Shown: positions 29,446 to 38,193, numbered from the stretch's first letter. The stretch: 64,000 bases of DNA from Haliea sp. E1-2-M8 (GCF_030649675.1 NZ_JAUTDR010000008.1:124001-188000); one strand, 5' to 3'. Numbers and translations: made by a program. The notes: generated by a model from the letters alone, not told the origin.

Positions 29446-30377
29446 GCGGAGTCTCCAATGGTGAAATCGACGTGATGGGCGCGCAGCTCTTCGCCGCAGT
29501 GGTTACAGACCACTTCGCCATGCAGGTTCTCGCCGCAGAGGGTGTGGGTCAGGCACATGGGACGGCCGGCACCGGTGGCATCGCACCATTTATCGCCCCA
29601 CTGCAGCAGGGTCAGGAAGTAGGGAAACAGATCCCAGCCCTTTTCGGTCAACTCGTAGGCATAGCGCACCGGGCGCTGCTGGTAGGGTTGGGTGGCAAAC
29701 ACACCCTTGCGCACCAGGAAACGCATCCGATCCGAGAGAATATTGGTCGCCACCGGCAATTCCTTGTGAAACTCGTCGAAGCGCTGCAGGCCGTGAAAGG
29801 CCAGGGCAATCACGTTGGCGGTCCAGCGGTCGCCGACCAGGTTGATCAGGTTGCGGTAGACGCTGTGCTCACCGGGCACCTCGATGGCAGACAGGGACGA
29901 GCGCCGGCGCACCTTCTTGTCGCGGACATCCCGGGTGGCGCCGGGACCGGGGTGATAGCTGACGTCCCGGCCATGTACGTCGCGGCGGCAGCTACTGCAG
30001 CGCAGGCGCGGCTGCAGCGGCTGGCCACAGCTGCGATGCAGCAGATACACCTTGCCGTCTGGTGGTGGCGGGTGATGTTTCTCCTCCCACACCACGGCCA
30101 TCAGGGCATGCTGATAAAGATCTATCGACTTGCGGGTCAGATGATACACAGGATGGCGAGGGTCCCCACCCGCGGCGCGCTTGCGCAGGCAGTCCACGGA
30201 TTGCAGCCACTTGAGGCGGTTGGAGAGCACTCCCCGGGAAACTCCGGTCGCCTCGAGCATGCCGCTGAAGGTGTTGATGCCCCAGAACACCTCCTGGATG
30301 ATCAGGATGCACCATTTGTCACCGATCTGGTCGAGGGCCCGGTTGATGGAACTGGCGCGGGTCCTCAACTGGTGCAT
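29442..30377 (-). CDS. Duplicated HxlR-type regulator with zinc-ribbon-like tails
   Basis: A 311-residue protein made of two consecutive HxlR winged-helix domains, about residues 8-100 (IGDKWCILIIQEVFWG) and 172-265 (VGDRWTANVIALAFHG). Each is followed by a short Cys cluster with identical spacing: H114, C117, C127, C130 and H278, C281, C291, C294. Usual HxlR proteins have one domain and act as dimers. This looks like an internal duplication that makes a pseudo-dimer with two possible metal sites. It overlaps paaN by four bases, so it probably regulates this cluster. Effector and operator are unknown. Confidence 0.85.
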   Translation of the reverse strand: MHQLRTRASSINRALDQIGDKWCILIIQEVFWGINTFSGMLEATGVSRGVLSNRLKWLQSVDCLRKRAAGGDPRHPVYHLTRKSIDLYQHALMAVVWEEKHHPPPPDGKVYLLHRSCGQPLQPRLRCSSCRRDVHGRDVSYHPGPGATRDVRDKKVRRRSSLSAIEVPGEHSVYRNLINLVGDRWTANVIALAFHGLQRFDEFHKELPVATNILSDRMRFLVRKGVFATQPYQQRPVRYAYELTEKGWDLFPYFLTLLQWGDKWCDATGAGRPMCLTHTLCGENLHGEVVCNHCGEELRAHHVDFTIGDSA

Positions 30378-30422
30378 GGCGGCCCCTCCTGCAGGGCAAA
30401 TGGAAGCTCTGTAGGCACGCTT

Positions 30423-31310
30423 TCAGCTACAGTTGAAGTGGAGCACCAGGGCGGCGTCCAGATCGCGCGACTGCCCCAGACTGATGCTGCCAGCGCCGCG
30501 CAACAGGAGTTCATCGCGATGCACGAAGACGGCATCGTCGTCGTCCAGATACACAAAAGTACCGTTGGTGGATGCGTCCGCCAGCACGAAAAAACCGCGC
30601 CGGTATTCGAGGGTGGCGTGGTGGCGGGAAACCCATTCGGCCTCCACCACCACGTCCGCCGTGGCATCGCGCCCCAGCACCAGCGGCTGGCTGAATTCGC
30701 CCAGCGTTACCGTGTGATCGCGGTAGTCCAGGGCCAGCCGGGTGTCGTGGCGGGTTTCGGCAAGGGCTGCCGGGCCCTGAAAGCTGGTGACGTTGGTCGT
30801 GTCGTCCTTCCAGACAATGTCGACGATATCCAGTAACTGCCGTTTGCCGGGCATCCGCGCCTTGCCCAGGCTACGCGCCCGGACAGTGTCAGGGCCAAGG
30901 CCGCGCACGGACTCCGCGGTGGTAATGATCTGCTCGCGCTTGGCCAGGCTGGTCATGCGGGCGGCGATATTCACCGCCACGCCGAACACATCGTGCTCTT
31001 CCTGCAGCACGTCCCCATGGTGCAGGCCAATGCGCAGGGCCAGACGCTCACGGCGGCAGACTGCCTCCCCACTGATGCGACGCTGCATCTCAATCGCCGC
31101 CGCGACGCCCTGGTCGGCACAGGAAAAGGTGGCCATGATCTCGTCGCCGATAGTCTTGACCACTTCGCCATGGTGAGCTGCCACCACCTCCGCGCACACG
31201 CTCAGCAGCGTCTGGATCATCTCCCGCGCCACCTCATCGCCTCGCTGTTCAAACAGACGCGTGCTGCCGCTGATATCAGCGAAGACAATGGTGAGGGGTG
31301 CGCGATTCAT
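30423..31310 (-). CDS. Class III adenylate cyclase with C-terminal FHA domain
   Basis: A 295-residue soluble protein. The cyclase domain (about 5-165) has metal-binding D12 (FADISGSTRLF) and D56 (TIGDEIMATF), adenine-selecting K52 and D107, and N114/R118 (VAVNIAARM), so ATP cyclisation is likely. The FHA domain (about 198-290) has the phosphothreonine-binding residues R214, S229, H231 and N249. The start at 31310 (MNRAPLTIVF) fits the family. A longer open frame upstream is not supported. Activity is expected to be tuned by a phosphoprotein partner. It is co-oriented with the TonB receptor and the HxlR gene. Confidence 0.88.
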   Translation of the reverse strand: MNRAPLTIVFADISGSTRLFEQRGDEVAREMIQTLLSVCAEVVAAHHGEVVKTIGDEIMATFSCADQGVAAAIEMQRRISGEAVCRRERLALRIGLHHGDVLQEEHDVFGVAVNIAARMTSLAKREQIITTAESVRGLGPDTVRARSLGKARMPGKRQLLDIVDIVWKDDTTNVTSFQGPAALAETRHDTRLALDYRDHTVTLGEFSQPLVLGRDATADVVVEAEWVSRHHATLEYRRGFFVLADASTNGTFVYLDDDDAVFVHRDELLLRGAGSISLGQSRDLDAALVLHFNCS

Positions 31311-31360
31311 TGACGCGGATGATAGGCGAAAGCGGGACTCACCTCCACCGCCCCGGCGGG

Positions 31361-31388
31361 GAGGCAACCCGGCAACCCGGGCTGCCTC
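31361..31388 (-). other. Strong hairpin between TonB receptor and cyclase genes
   Basis: GAGGCA and TGCCTC arms are extended by CCCGG and CCGGG after a one-base bulge on each side. No T-run follows on the minus strand, so it is probably an mRNA stabiliser or a partial attenuator that sets a high receptor to cyclase ratio. Confidence 0.55.
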
Positions 31389-31396
31389 GCGGCACT

Positions 31397-33718
31397 TCAA
31401 AAACTTTTGGTCACGGTGACACCGGCAGTGCGCGGCGGCATGTAGTACTCCGAGGTCACGCCGGTGGGATCGACGATGCGGTTGGTAATCTGCAGTTCAT
31501 CGTTGAGGTTCTTGCCCCAGAGATCCACCGCCAGGGAACCGTCGGCACTGGTCCAGCTGACACTCGCGTCGATCAGCTCCACGCTGCCCTGGCGCTCCAC
31601 CGGCCGGTTCTGGGGGCCGGTGTAGTACTCGTCTTTCCAGCTATAGCTGAGCCCGAAATCCACTGCGCTGCCATTGCCGAGATTGACCCGGTAATTGGCG
31701 CTGCTGGTGAGTGAACCCTCTGGCGCAAACGGCAGTTCGCGGTCTGCCAGGTCCACGCCATTGGAGTTGATGAACTCACTGAAGGTGGCATCGCTCCAGT
31801 TGTAACTGGCACTCAGGGTGAAGTTCTCGAAGGGCACGACATCAAAGGATGCCTCCACCCCGCGCGATTCGGCCTGGGCGTTCAGCAGCACCAGCAGGAA
31901 GCGGCTGTTGAGCTCAAACACCTGCAGGTCCTTGTAGTCCATGTCGTAGTAGGACAGGTTGAACTGCAGGCGCTTGTCCCACCAGGAGGACTTCATGCCC
32001 ACTTCGATATTCTCGACGGTTTCCGGATCTACCGGCTCCGCAGCCACACTGGCAAGGTTAGTCTGGGACTGGAAGGCGCCGCTCTTGAAGCCTTCCGCGT
32101 AGGTGGCGTAGAACATCAGGTCATCGCTGGGCCGCCAGGCCAGGGACAGCTTGTGGGTGACCTCGGACCAGGAGTCGTCTGCAGACACCGGCGCCGCAAA
32201 GGAGGGCAGGATCAGGGGCACACCGGACGGTGTGGTATCCAGCAGGTCGATGGAGTTCTGGGTGATCTCCTTTTCGTCCTCGGCCCAGCGCACCCCGTAG
32301 GTCAGCGTCAGCTGTTCGGTGAGGTCATAGTCCGCCTGGCCGTAGACCGCGTAGCTGGTAGTGGTGTTGTCCTGGGTGAAGAGCACGTCGCCGACACCGG
32401 CCAGCCCCAGGCCCTGCAGCGGCGTGCTGTACTGGGTGTAGAACTCCTCGGCCCGCTCCACATCCTCTTCCATGAAGAAGGCGCCGGCCAGCCAGTTCAG
32501 CCGCTCGCTGTCGCCGGCGAGACGGAACTCCTGGGAAAATTGCGAGGCCTCTTCCTCGGCACCGTTGACCACGTTGCCGGGCGCGGTGAAAAAGCCCGGG
32601 GGCAGCGGCACGCCGGGAGGCGAAGGCGCGCTCAGGTTATTGAGGGGGATACCGGTGAGATCATCCACCCAGTTGTAGTCGCTGGAGCGCCAGGCGGTGA
32701 TGGAGGTCAGGCTTGCCCAGTTCAGGTCGACTTCAAAGCGGCCCATCAACCCTTCGACCACCCGCTTCTGCGAGGTGTCGAACTGCGATGTACAGTTGCG
32801 ATCATCTTCCATGTAGCGCTCGGACATGCCGATGCGCCAGAACGGGGCCAGGCCGGCAATCGCCGAGTCCACGTTCTGGATGTGGCGGCAGGGGCCGTTG
32901 GTTTCGTCGCGGGCATAGTCCGCCGTCAGCAGCAGGTCCACGCGCTCGCTGATGTCGAACATCAGCTGGCCCCTGGCGCTGACCGCGCGGGCGTCGTCCA
33001 TCTTTTCTCCGGAGTTGCCCGCGCCAAAGCTCTCGCCAATGATCGGGCTGTTGGAGAAGTTTCCGGCCGTATTGATATCGGCGGGGGTGATCACGTTGCG
33101 GCCGTAACCTTCCCGGTCACGGAAGGAATAGACCAGCTTGCCGGCGACCTTGTCGGTGAGGCCGCCGCTGGCCAGGCCCTGGAAGTGGCGCAGATCGTCA
33201 CTGCCGCCCGAGACCCGCACCCGCAGTTCGGTTTCCTGGGAGGGGCGCGAGGTGACGATATTGATCGCGCCGCCATTGGTGTTCTTGCCGTACAGGGTGC
33301 CCTGGGGACCGCGCAGGATTTCCACCCGCTCCAGGTCAAACAGGTCAAAGCCCACGCCGCCGGTCCGGCCGATGTAGACCTCATCCAGAAACACGCCTAC
33401 CGCCGGGTCACTGCCCGCCGAATCCGAGCTGTTGCCGATGCCGCGAATGTAGATGCGCGGCTCGCCAATGCTGAACTGGTTGTAGGTGAGCCCCGGGGTA
33501 CGAAAGGCAATATCGTTGAGGCCGCTGATCTTGCCGACCTCGATGTCATCACCGGCCAGGGCAGCTACAGACAGGGGCACATCCTGGATACTCTGGGCGC
33601 GCCGTTCGGCGGTCACCACAACCTCTTCCAGCTGTTGCTGGGCAGAGGCCATCATGGGCAAGGCCAGTGGGAGTACTGCGAGGGCGTGAATGGCGGCGCG
33701 GAGTGTATTGGTGGTCAT
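31397..33718 (-). CDS. TonB-dependent outer-membrane receptor
   Basis: A 773-residue receptor. The signal peptide ends near MASAQQQ, followed by a TonB-box-like EEVVVTAERR and a plug domain with GDDIEVGKISGL and ILRGPQGTLYGKNTNGGAINI. The 22-strand barrel ends in an aromatic residue (TAGVTVTKSF). This plug signature is typical of receptors for large hydrophobic or aromatic compounds in sphingomonads and marine gammaproteobacteria rather than siderophores. The start has GAGG upstream. It lies 84 bases downstream of the carotenoid oxygenase gene and has a copy of the shared motif upstream. The substrate is inferred to be that of the oxygenase. Confidence 0.92.
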   Translation of the reverse strand: MTTNTLRAAIHALAVLPLALPMMASAQQQLEEVVVTAERRAQSIQDVPLSVAALAGDDIEVGKISGLNDIAFRTPGLTYNQFSIGEPRIYIRGIGNSSDSAGSDPAVGVFLDEVYIGRTGGVGFDLFDLERVEILRGPQGTLYGKNTNGGAINIVTSRPSQETELRVRVSGGSDDLRHFQGLASGGLTDKVAGKLVYSFRDREGYGRNVITPADINTAGNFSNSPIIGESFGAGNSGEKMDDARAVSARGQLMFDISERVDLLLTADYARDETNGPCRHIQNVDSAIAGLAPFWRIGMSERYMEDDRNCTSQFDTSQKRVVEGLMGRFEVDLNWASLTSITAWRSSDYNWVDDLTGIPLNNLSAPSPPGVPLPPGFFTAPGNVVNGAEEEASQFSQEFRLAGDSERLNWLAGAFFMEEDVERAEEFYTQYSTPLQGLGLAGVGDVLFTQDNTTTSYAVYGQADYDLTEQLTLTYGVRWAEDEKEITQNSIDLLDTTPSGVPLILPSFAAPVSADDSWSEVTHKLSLAWRPSDDLMFYATYAEGFKSGAFQSQTNLASVAAEPVDPETVENIEVGMKSSWWDKRLQFNLSYYDMDYKDLQVFELNSRFLLVLLNAQAESRGVEASFDVVPFENFTLSASYNWSDATFSEFINSNGVDLADRELPFAPEGSLTSSANYRVNLGNGSAVDFGLSYSWKDEYYTGPQNRPVERQGSVELIDASVSWTSADGSLAVDLWGKNLNDELQITNRIVDPTGVTSEYYMPPRTAGVTVTKSF

Positions 33719-33746
33719 AGAAGCCTCGAGCAAAGTTATCAGTTAT

Positions 33747-33761
33747 AGTGACTTGCATTAA
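33747..33761 (-). promoter_or_regulatory. Copy A of cluster motif, before the TonB receptor
   Basis: On the minus strand TTAATGCAAGTCACT, 29 bases upstream of the receptor ATG. It matches 13 of 15 bases with copy C near 37.25 kb and 11 of 15 with copy B near 35.37 kb. Confidence 0.45.
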
Positions 33762-33802
33762 TGAACCTAGTTTATCGCAACATTGGCGAAACACAAGGCC
33801 GC

Positions 33803-35323
33803 TTACGCGCGGTAGAGGTCCTCCCCCCGCGCCCAGGTGGCGTGAAAGCCGAAGGGCACCCGATGCGGCATGAGCACGCGCGCTACGGGCCCCCGTTCGA
33901 TATCCGCGGCAGCGAACACCAGGCAGTGTGACTGCCAGCTGTTGCTGTCTGTCACCAGGGTGATGACATAGCCGTCGTCTTCGCCGGAGTCGGCGGTGGC
34001 ACCCCGGCGCGGCGCGAAGACCGCCTCGCTGCCGAATACGCCCGCGCCATAGTCCCACTGCCAGCGTCGGCCGGTTTCGTTGTCGTACTTCACCAGCCCG
34101 GTAAAGCGCAGGGTGTAGCCGCCCTCGTGGTGCTGGGGTATGCGCTGATGGTAGGCGTAGCGGCTCTTGCGCCCGTGATAGAGCGGGTTGGTCTTGTTGA
34201 ACTCGGTGTTGAGATCATCGATCGGCCCCTCCCGCACTTCGCCGGTACGCAGGTTGAAGCGCCAGCGGTAGTTGTTTGCCTCCAGCCGCATGTAGGCCAG
34301 CATGGAGGCCAGCTCGCCCTCGCCGGGCTGGGCGTCGGGCATCGGGTTGGTGGAGCGGCATCCATCCATGATCACCCAGTCACCTTCTTCCCAGCAGTTG
34401 CTGGTGTGCAGGATGTAGCAGGGTTCACACTCGAACCAGCGCACATCGCTGCCCGCCCCCCGGCGTGGAATCAGGCCGAAGCGGGTGGGAATCTCGGTGT
34501 GGAAAGTCAGCACCCGATAGCCGTGCTGGCGCAGGACATTCATGTCGTGGAAGAACGGCAGGTCGTGCAGAATCGCGTAGTTGGCAGTAAAGCCGATATC
34601 GTGGGGCAGGCGCGGCCCCGGCAGGTCAATTGCCACCTCGTGCAGCAGTTTGCCGCTGGAGTCGGCCACGCCATAGGTCATATAGGGCGGCTCGTCGCCG
34701 TAATCAAAGAACACCAGCTCGCCCGTGGCCAGGTCGACCTTGGAGTGCGCCGACATGCGCCGCTGCTGGCGCCCCTGCAGGTCGTAATACCCTTTGGTAG
34801 AGAGATTATGCGCGTCCAGGCGGTAGGGGTGGCCGGCGTTATACCACAGGCTCATCAGGTCGCCGTTGTAGATGAAGATATCGGTATTCGAGGTGTCCTT
34901 GATGCCGAAGGGCGACAAATTGTAGTCGAACGGGCCCATCACCCCGGGCGAGATTGAACGGCCGTCGGCCCGCTCTCCCTGCAATGCCACAGTATCCACG
35001 TAGCGGTTCCGATATGCGGCCTGCCCATTGCGGAAGTAAACCCCGTGCACCATGCCGTCGCCGTCAAAGGGGTGATAGCGATTCTTGGGCTTGAATACCG
35101 GGTTGGGGCCGTTGCGGAAATAGGCGCCCTCGAGGTCCGCGGGCAGTTCGCCTTCCACCGTCAGACCCGAGACATCCAACTCGTCCGCGGTGGGCGCGTA
35201 GACTCCGTGCAGGTAGGGATTGTCCAGGGTGTAGATCCACGGGTGGGTGTTTGAAAACTCGGTGACACCGCCGATGCACTGGTCAACGGAGGGGTATTCA
35301 CTGACTTTGCTGAGGCTCTGCAT
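33803..35323 (-). CDS. Carotenoid/stilbene cleavage oxygenase family
   Basis: A 506-residue non-haem iron dioxygenase of the carotenoid oxygenase (RPE65) family. These split a double bond in a polyene or stilbene to give two aldehydes or ketones. The four iron-binding histidines are all present: H193 (SAHSKVD), H241 (LPHDIGFT), H306 (ILHTSNCW) and H494 (GFHATW). The opening YFRNGPNPVF and HPFDGDGMVH are family hallmarks. No signal peptide is seen. It is the first gene of the leftward arm and would supply aldehydes to the PaaN-like enzyme. Whether it takes carotenoids, apocarotenoids or stilbenoids cannot be told from sequence. Confidence 0.93.
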   Translation of the reverse strand: MQSLSKVSEYPSVDQCIGGVTEFSNTHPWIYTLDNPYLHGVYAPTADELDVSGLTVEGELPADLEGAYFRNGPNPVFKPKNRYHPFDGDGMVHGVYFRNGQAAYRNRYVDTVALQGERADGRSISPGVMGPFDYNLSPFGIKDTSNTDIFIYNGDLMSLWYNAGHPYRLDAHNLSTKGYYDLQGRQQRRMSAHSKVDLATGELVFFDYGDEPPYMTYGVADSSGKLLHEVAIDLPGPRLPHDIGFTANYAILHDLPFFHDMNVLRQHGYRVLTFHTEIPTRFGLIPRRGAGSDVRWFECEPCYILHTSNCWEEGDWVIMDGCRSTNPMPDAQPGEGELASMLAYMRLEANNYRWRFNLRTGEVREGPIDDLNTEFNKTNPLYHGRKSRYAYHQRIPQHHEGGYTLRFTGLVKYDNETGRRWQWDYGAGVFGSEAVFAPRRGATADSGEDDGYVITLVTDSNSWQSHCLVFAAADIERGPVARVLMPHRVPFGFHATWARGEDLYRA

Positions 35324-35372
35324 GGCGCGCTCCCTGGCGTGGGTTTTGTCCCGATTATAGATACCAAGTATT

Positions 35373-35387
35373 TTTATGCAAGTTAAA
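35373..35387 (+). promoter_or_regulatory. Copy B of cluster motif, central divergent promoter
   Basis: TTTATGCAAGTTAAA lies in the AT-rich 159-base region between the oxygenase and the SDR gene. A related half (ATACCAAGTAT) lies just before it. It is the weakest of the three copies. Confidence 0.35.
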
Positions 35388-35482
35388 ATTTGTCCTCCGT
35401 TATTGGCTCACAGGCCGGGCTTGCGGGCTCCGCGAGGCTTGGCTAGAATTCGGGTCTCTTTATAAAAGTAACAGGTGGCAAG

Positions 35483-36388
35483 GTGGCATCCAGTGGACAG
35501 GAACGGGAAGGGGGCCACGGCGACCTGGCGGGCAAGGTCGTCATCGTCACCGGCGCCGGCAAGGGACTGGGCCGGGCCTATGCCCTGGAAATGGCTTCCC
35601 GGGGCGCTTGCCTGGTAGTGAACAACCGCTGCCACGCCAGCGACAGCGTGCGCAGCGCAGACGCCGTGGTGAGCGAGATCGTGGCGGCCGGTGGCAAAGC
35701 CGTGGCCGACTACAGCGACGCCGCGGACCCGGATTGCGGCGCACAGTTGCTGGCGCAAGCCCTGGAAAGCTTCGGCCGCCTGGATATCGTGATCGCCAAT
35801 GCCGGGGTCTCGGAAGCCACTTCTTTCCACAAGCAGCCCCTGTCGGAGTTCCGCCGCATCGTCGACATCAACCTGATGGGGACGGCGCACCTCCTGCACC
35901 CCACTTTTTCCCATCTGTACCGTCAACACAGCGGCGCTATCGTGGTCAGCAGCTCTGCCGCCGGGCTGTATGGCGAACATGGCCTGCCGGCCTATTCCGC
36001 ATCCAAGGCGGGCATCATCGGGCTCTGCCACGCGCTGGCCCTGGAGGGTGCGCCCCACGGCGTGCGGGTGAACACCATTGCCCCCTTTGCCAGTACCGCG
36101 ATGACCCGGGAGAGCCTGCCGCCAGCCCTGCGGGAGAGACTGAGCCCCGCAGACGTGGCGCCGGTGGTGGCCTGGCTGGTCAGCGACAGCTGCCCCCTGA
36201 ACGGCGAAACCCTGGTGGCGGGCGGCGGCAATATTGCCCGGGCGCGACCGCTGCTGAGTGCCCCGGTTGCCGCCGGCAGCACGCCCGCGGAAGTGGCTGC
36301 GGCCTGGTCCAGCCTGAGCGCACCGGACCGGGACTCCACCTCGGCGGTGGCCATGTTCATGGATTTTGCAAGGAGCCTGCCATCGTGA
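35483..36388 (+). CDS. SDR-family 3-hydroxyacyl-CoA dehydrogenase-like protein
   Basis: A 301-residue short-chain dehydrogenase. The NAD-binding TGAGKGLGRA (residues 23-32), NAG (106-108) and catalytic S157, Y171 and K175 (YSASK) are intact. The N-terminal GKVVIVTGAGKGLGRAYALEMASRGA resembles the dehydrogenase part of peroxisomal multifunctional enzyme type 2, so oxidation of a hydroxyacyl-CoA is the best guess. The start is GTG with AGGTGG upstream. It is the first gene of the rightward arm and overlaps the DUF1295 gene by one base. Confidence 0.87.
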   Translation: MASSGQEREGGHGDLAGKVVIVTGAGKGLGRAYALEMASRGACLVVNNRCHASDSVRSADAVVSEIVAAGGKAVADYSDAADPDCGAQLLAQALESFGRLDIVIANAGVSEATSFHKQPLSEFRRIVDINLMGTAHLLHPTFSHLYRQHSGAIVVSSSAAGLYGEHGLPAYSASKAGIIGLCHALALEGAPHGVRVNTIAPFASTAMTRESLPPALRERLSPADVAPVVAWLVSDSCPLNGETLVAGGGNIARARPLLSAPVAAGSTPAEVAAAWSSLSAPDRDSTSAVAMFMDFARSLPS

Positions 36389-37176
36389 TGGAACTGCTGT
36401 TGCTGTTGGTAACTACCCTGGGCGTGGCCCTCTGCGCCGCCATCGCACTCTGGCTGGCAAGCATCCCCCTGCGGGACATCAGCATCATCGACATGTTCTT
36501 CGCCCTGATTATCGTCGCCATTACCTTGACCAGCCTGCTGCTGGCGCCCGTCACCGGACCCCTGCAATGGCTGCTGCTGGCGCTGGTCCTGCTGTGGGCG
36601 CTGCGGATTACCGCCTACCTGATCGCGCGCAACTGGGGCCACGGGGAGGACCCCCGCTACAGCAAACTGCGCGGCTGGGTGAACGACGAGCGCGCCTTTA
36701 TCTGGCTCAGCCTGCGCAAGGTATTCCTGCTGCAGGCGGTGGTGCTGTGGCTAGCAGCACTGCCGGTACAGGTCGGCATGCAGCTGGGTACTGGCGCGCC
36801 CGGCTGGCTGGCAGTCGCCGGCACCGGCCTGTGGCTGTTGGGTCTGGTGACGGAAACCGTCGCCGACCGGCAGCTGCAGCACTTCCGGGCAGACCCGGCC
36901 AACCAGGGTACGGTGCTGAGTACGGGGCTGTGGCGCTACTCCCGCCACCCCAACTATTTCGGCGAACTGTGCGTGTGGTGGGGCATCTGGCTGGTCGCCT
37001 GCGAGGCGCCGTTCGGCTTCCTGACCATTATCGGCCCGCTGGCCTACAGCTACCTGATCGTGAACGTCACCGGCCAGCGCACCCTGGATAAAAAGCTGGC
37101 GCGGGAAAAGCCCGGTTACGCCGAGTACATGGCCCGCACCAGCGGGTTGATTCCGCTACCGCCGCGACGGCAGTAA
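36388..37176 (+). CDS. DUF1295 / steroid 5-alpha-reductase-like membrane protein
   Basis: A 262-residue integral membrane protein with about six helices. The C-terminal signature GLWRYSRHPNYFGELCVWWGIW is diagnostic of DUF1295, the bacterial relatives of steroid 5-alpha-reductases and isoprenylcysteine methyltransferases. It probably reduces or modifies a lipid-like substrate at the membrane, perhaps an enone produced in this pathway. That role is inference. The ATG overlaps the SDR stop (TGATG). A GTG three bases earlier is better spaced from AAGGAG and may be the true start. Confidence 0.87.
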   Translation: MELLLLLVTTLGVALCAAIALWLASIPLRDISIIDMFFALIIVAITLTSLLLAPVTGPLQWLLLALVLLWALRITAYLIARNWGHGEDPRYSKLRGWVNDERAFIWLSLRKVFLLQAVVLWLAALPVQVGMQLGTGAPGWLAVAGTGLWLLGLVTETVADRQLQHFRADPANQGTVLSTGLWRYSRHPNYFGELCVWWGIWLVACEAPFGFLTIIGPLAYSYLIVNVTGQRTLDKKLAREKPGYAEYMARTSGLIPLPPRRQ

Positions 37177-37248
37177 GCGGGAACAGCCCGGGGTCTACAT
37201 GGCAACAGCCTTGCCTGCGACCCAAAAGGGCTTTACCATAACGGTCTT

Positions 37249-37263
37249 TTAATACAAGTGACT
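37249..37263 (+). promoter_or_regulatory. Copy C of cluster motif, before the NMO-like gene
   Basis: TTAATACAAGTGACT differs from copy A at only two positions. It overlaps a possible GTG start at 37258, which favours the ATG at 37276 as the start of the next gene. Confidence 0.45.
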
Positions 37264-37275
37264 CTGGATATCCCC

Positions 37276-38190
37276 ATGCCCCGCGACCTCTCCCGGCTCC
37301 GAATTCCCGTCATCCAGGCCCCCATGTTTCTGCAGTCCGGCCCGGAGATGGTTATCGCCAGCTGCAAGGCCGGGATTGTCGGCACCTTCCCCTCGGTCAA
37401 CGCCCGCACCACTGAGGAGCTGGAACGTTGGCTACAGCAGATCACCGCCGCGGTCGGCGGCGAGCAGGACGGCCCCTGGGCCATCAACCTGATGATGCAC
37501 CGCTCCAATACCCGCCGCTTCGAGGATCTGGCGCTGGCGGTGAAGTATCGCGCGCCGCTGGTGATCTCCGCACTGGGCAGCCCGAAAGAGGCGATTGACG
37601 AGGTTCACAGCTATGGCGGCAAGGTGTACGCCGACGTCATCGATACCCGCTTTGCCGCCAAGGCAGTGGAGGCCGGGGTGGACGGCCTGGTGCTGGTTGC
37701 CGCCGGCGCCGGCGGCCACACCGGGCAGCAGGCGGGTTTCGCCTTTGTCGAGGAAGTGCGCCAGTTCTGGAACGGCGATATCGTGCTGGGTGGCGGCATC
37801 TCCAGCGGCCGCGGTGTGCGTGCGGCGCAGGTATTGGGCGCCAACTACGCCTACCTGGGCACCCGCTTCATTGCCACTGAGGAGAGCATGGCAGTGCCGG
37901 AATACAAGCAGATGGTAGTGGACGCCACCGGCGCCGATATCATCTGCTCGGACGCACTGACCGGGGTCAAGGCCAACTGGCTCCGGGCCAGCCTGGTTGC
38001 AGCGGGCTACGACCCCGCTAATATGCCCACAGGCGCCACAATTGATATCGCGGCGTCCGCCAGCGATTCCAAGCGCTGGCGGGACGTATGGTCAGCGGGC
38101 CAGGGGGTGGGCGCCATTCACGACATTCTGCCAATTGCCGCGCTGATCGACCGCCTGGAAGCGGAGTACCGAGCCGCCTGCGAGGGATAG
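37276..38190 (+). CDS. Nitronate monooxygenase / 2-nitropropane dioxygenase-like flavoprotein
   Basis: A 304-residue TIM-barrel FMN protein. It has IPVIQAPMF near the N-terminus, AGAGGHTGQQ with the family His, GGGISSGRGVRAAQVLGA (phosphate binding) and YLGTRFIATEES. Enzymes of this group oxidise nitronates, but many homologues in acyl-CoA clusters act as enoyl or quinone reductases, and that may be the case here. A GTG start at 37258 would add six residues. Three bases separate it from the ligase gene, so they are co-transcribed. Confidence 0.87.
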   Translation: MPRDLSRLRIPVIQAPMFLQSGPEMVIASCKAGIVGTFPSVNARTTEELERWLQQITAAVGGEQDGPWAINLMMHRSNTRRFEDLALAVKYRAPLVISALGSPKEAIDEVHSYGGKVYADVIDTRFAAKAVEAGVDGLVLVAAGAGGHTGQQAGFAFVEEVRQFWNGDIVLGGGISSGRGVRAAQVLGANYAYLGTRFIATEESMAVPEYKQMVVDATGADIICSDALTGVKANWLRASLVAAGYDPANMPTGATIDIAASASDSKRWRDVWSAGQGVGAIHDILPIAALIDRLEAEYRAACEG

Positions 38191-38193
38191 ACC

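Noticed and set aside
32153-33748. A 531-codon open frame antisense to the TonB receptor
   Set aside because: Shadow of the receptor, with His/Gln/Val-rich composition and no family motif.
37258-37275. GTG start for the NMO-like gene
   Set aside because: No ribosome site is visible and the codon lies inside the recurring 15-bp motif. ATG at 37276 preferred, though not proven.
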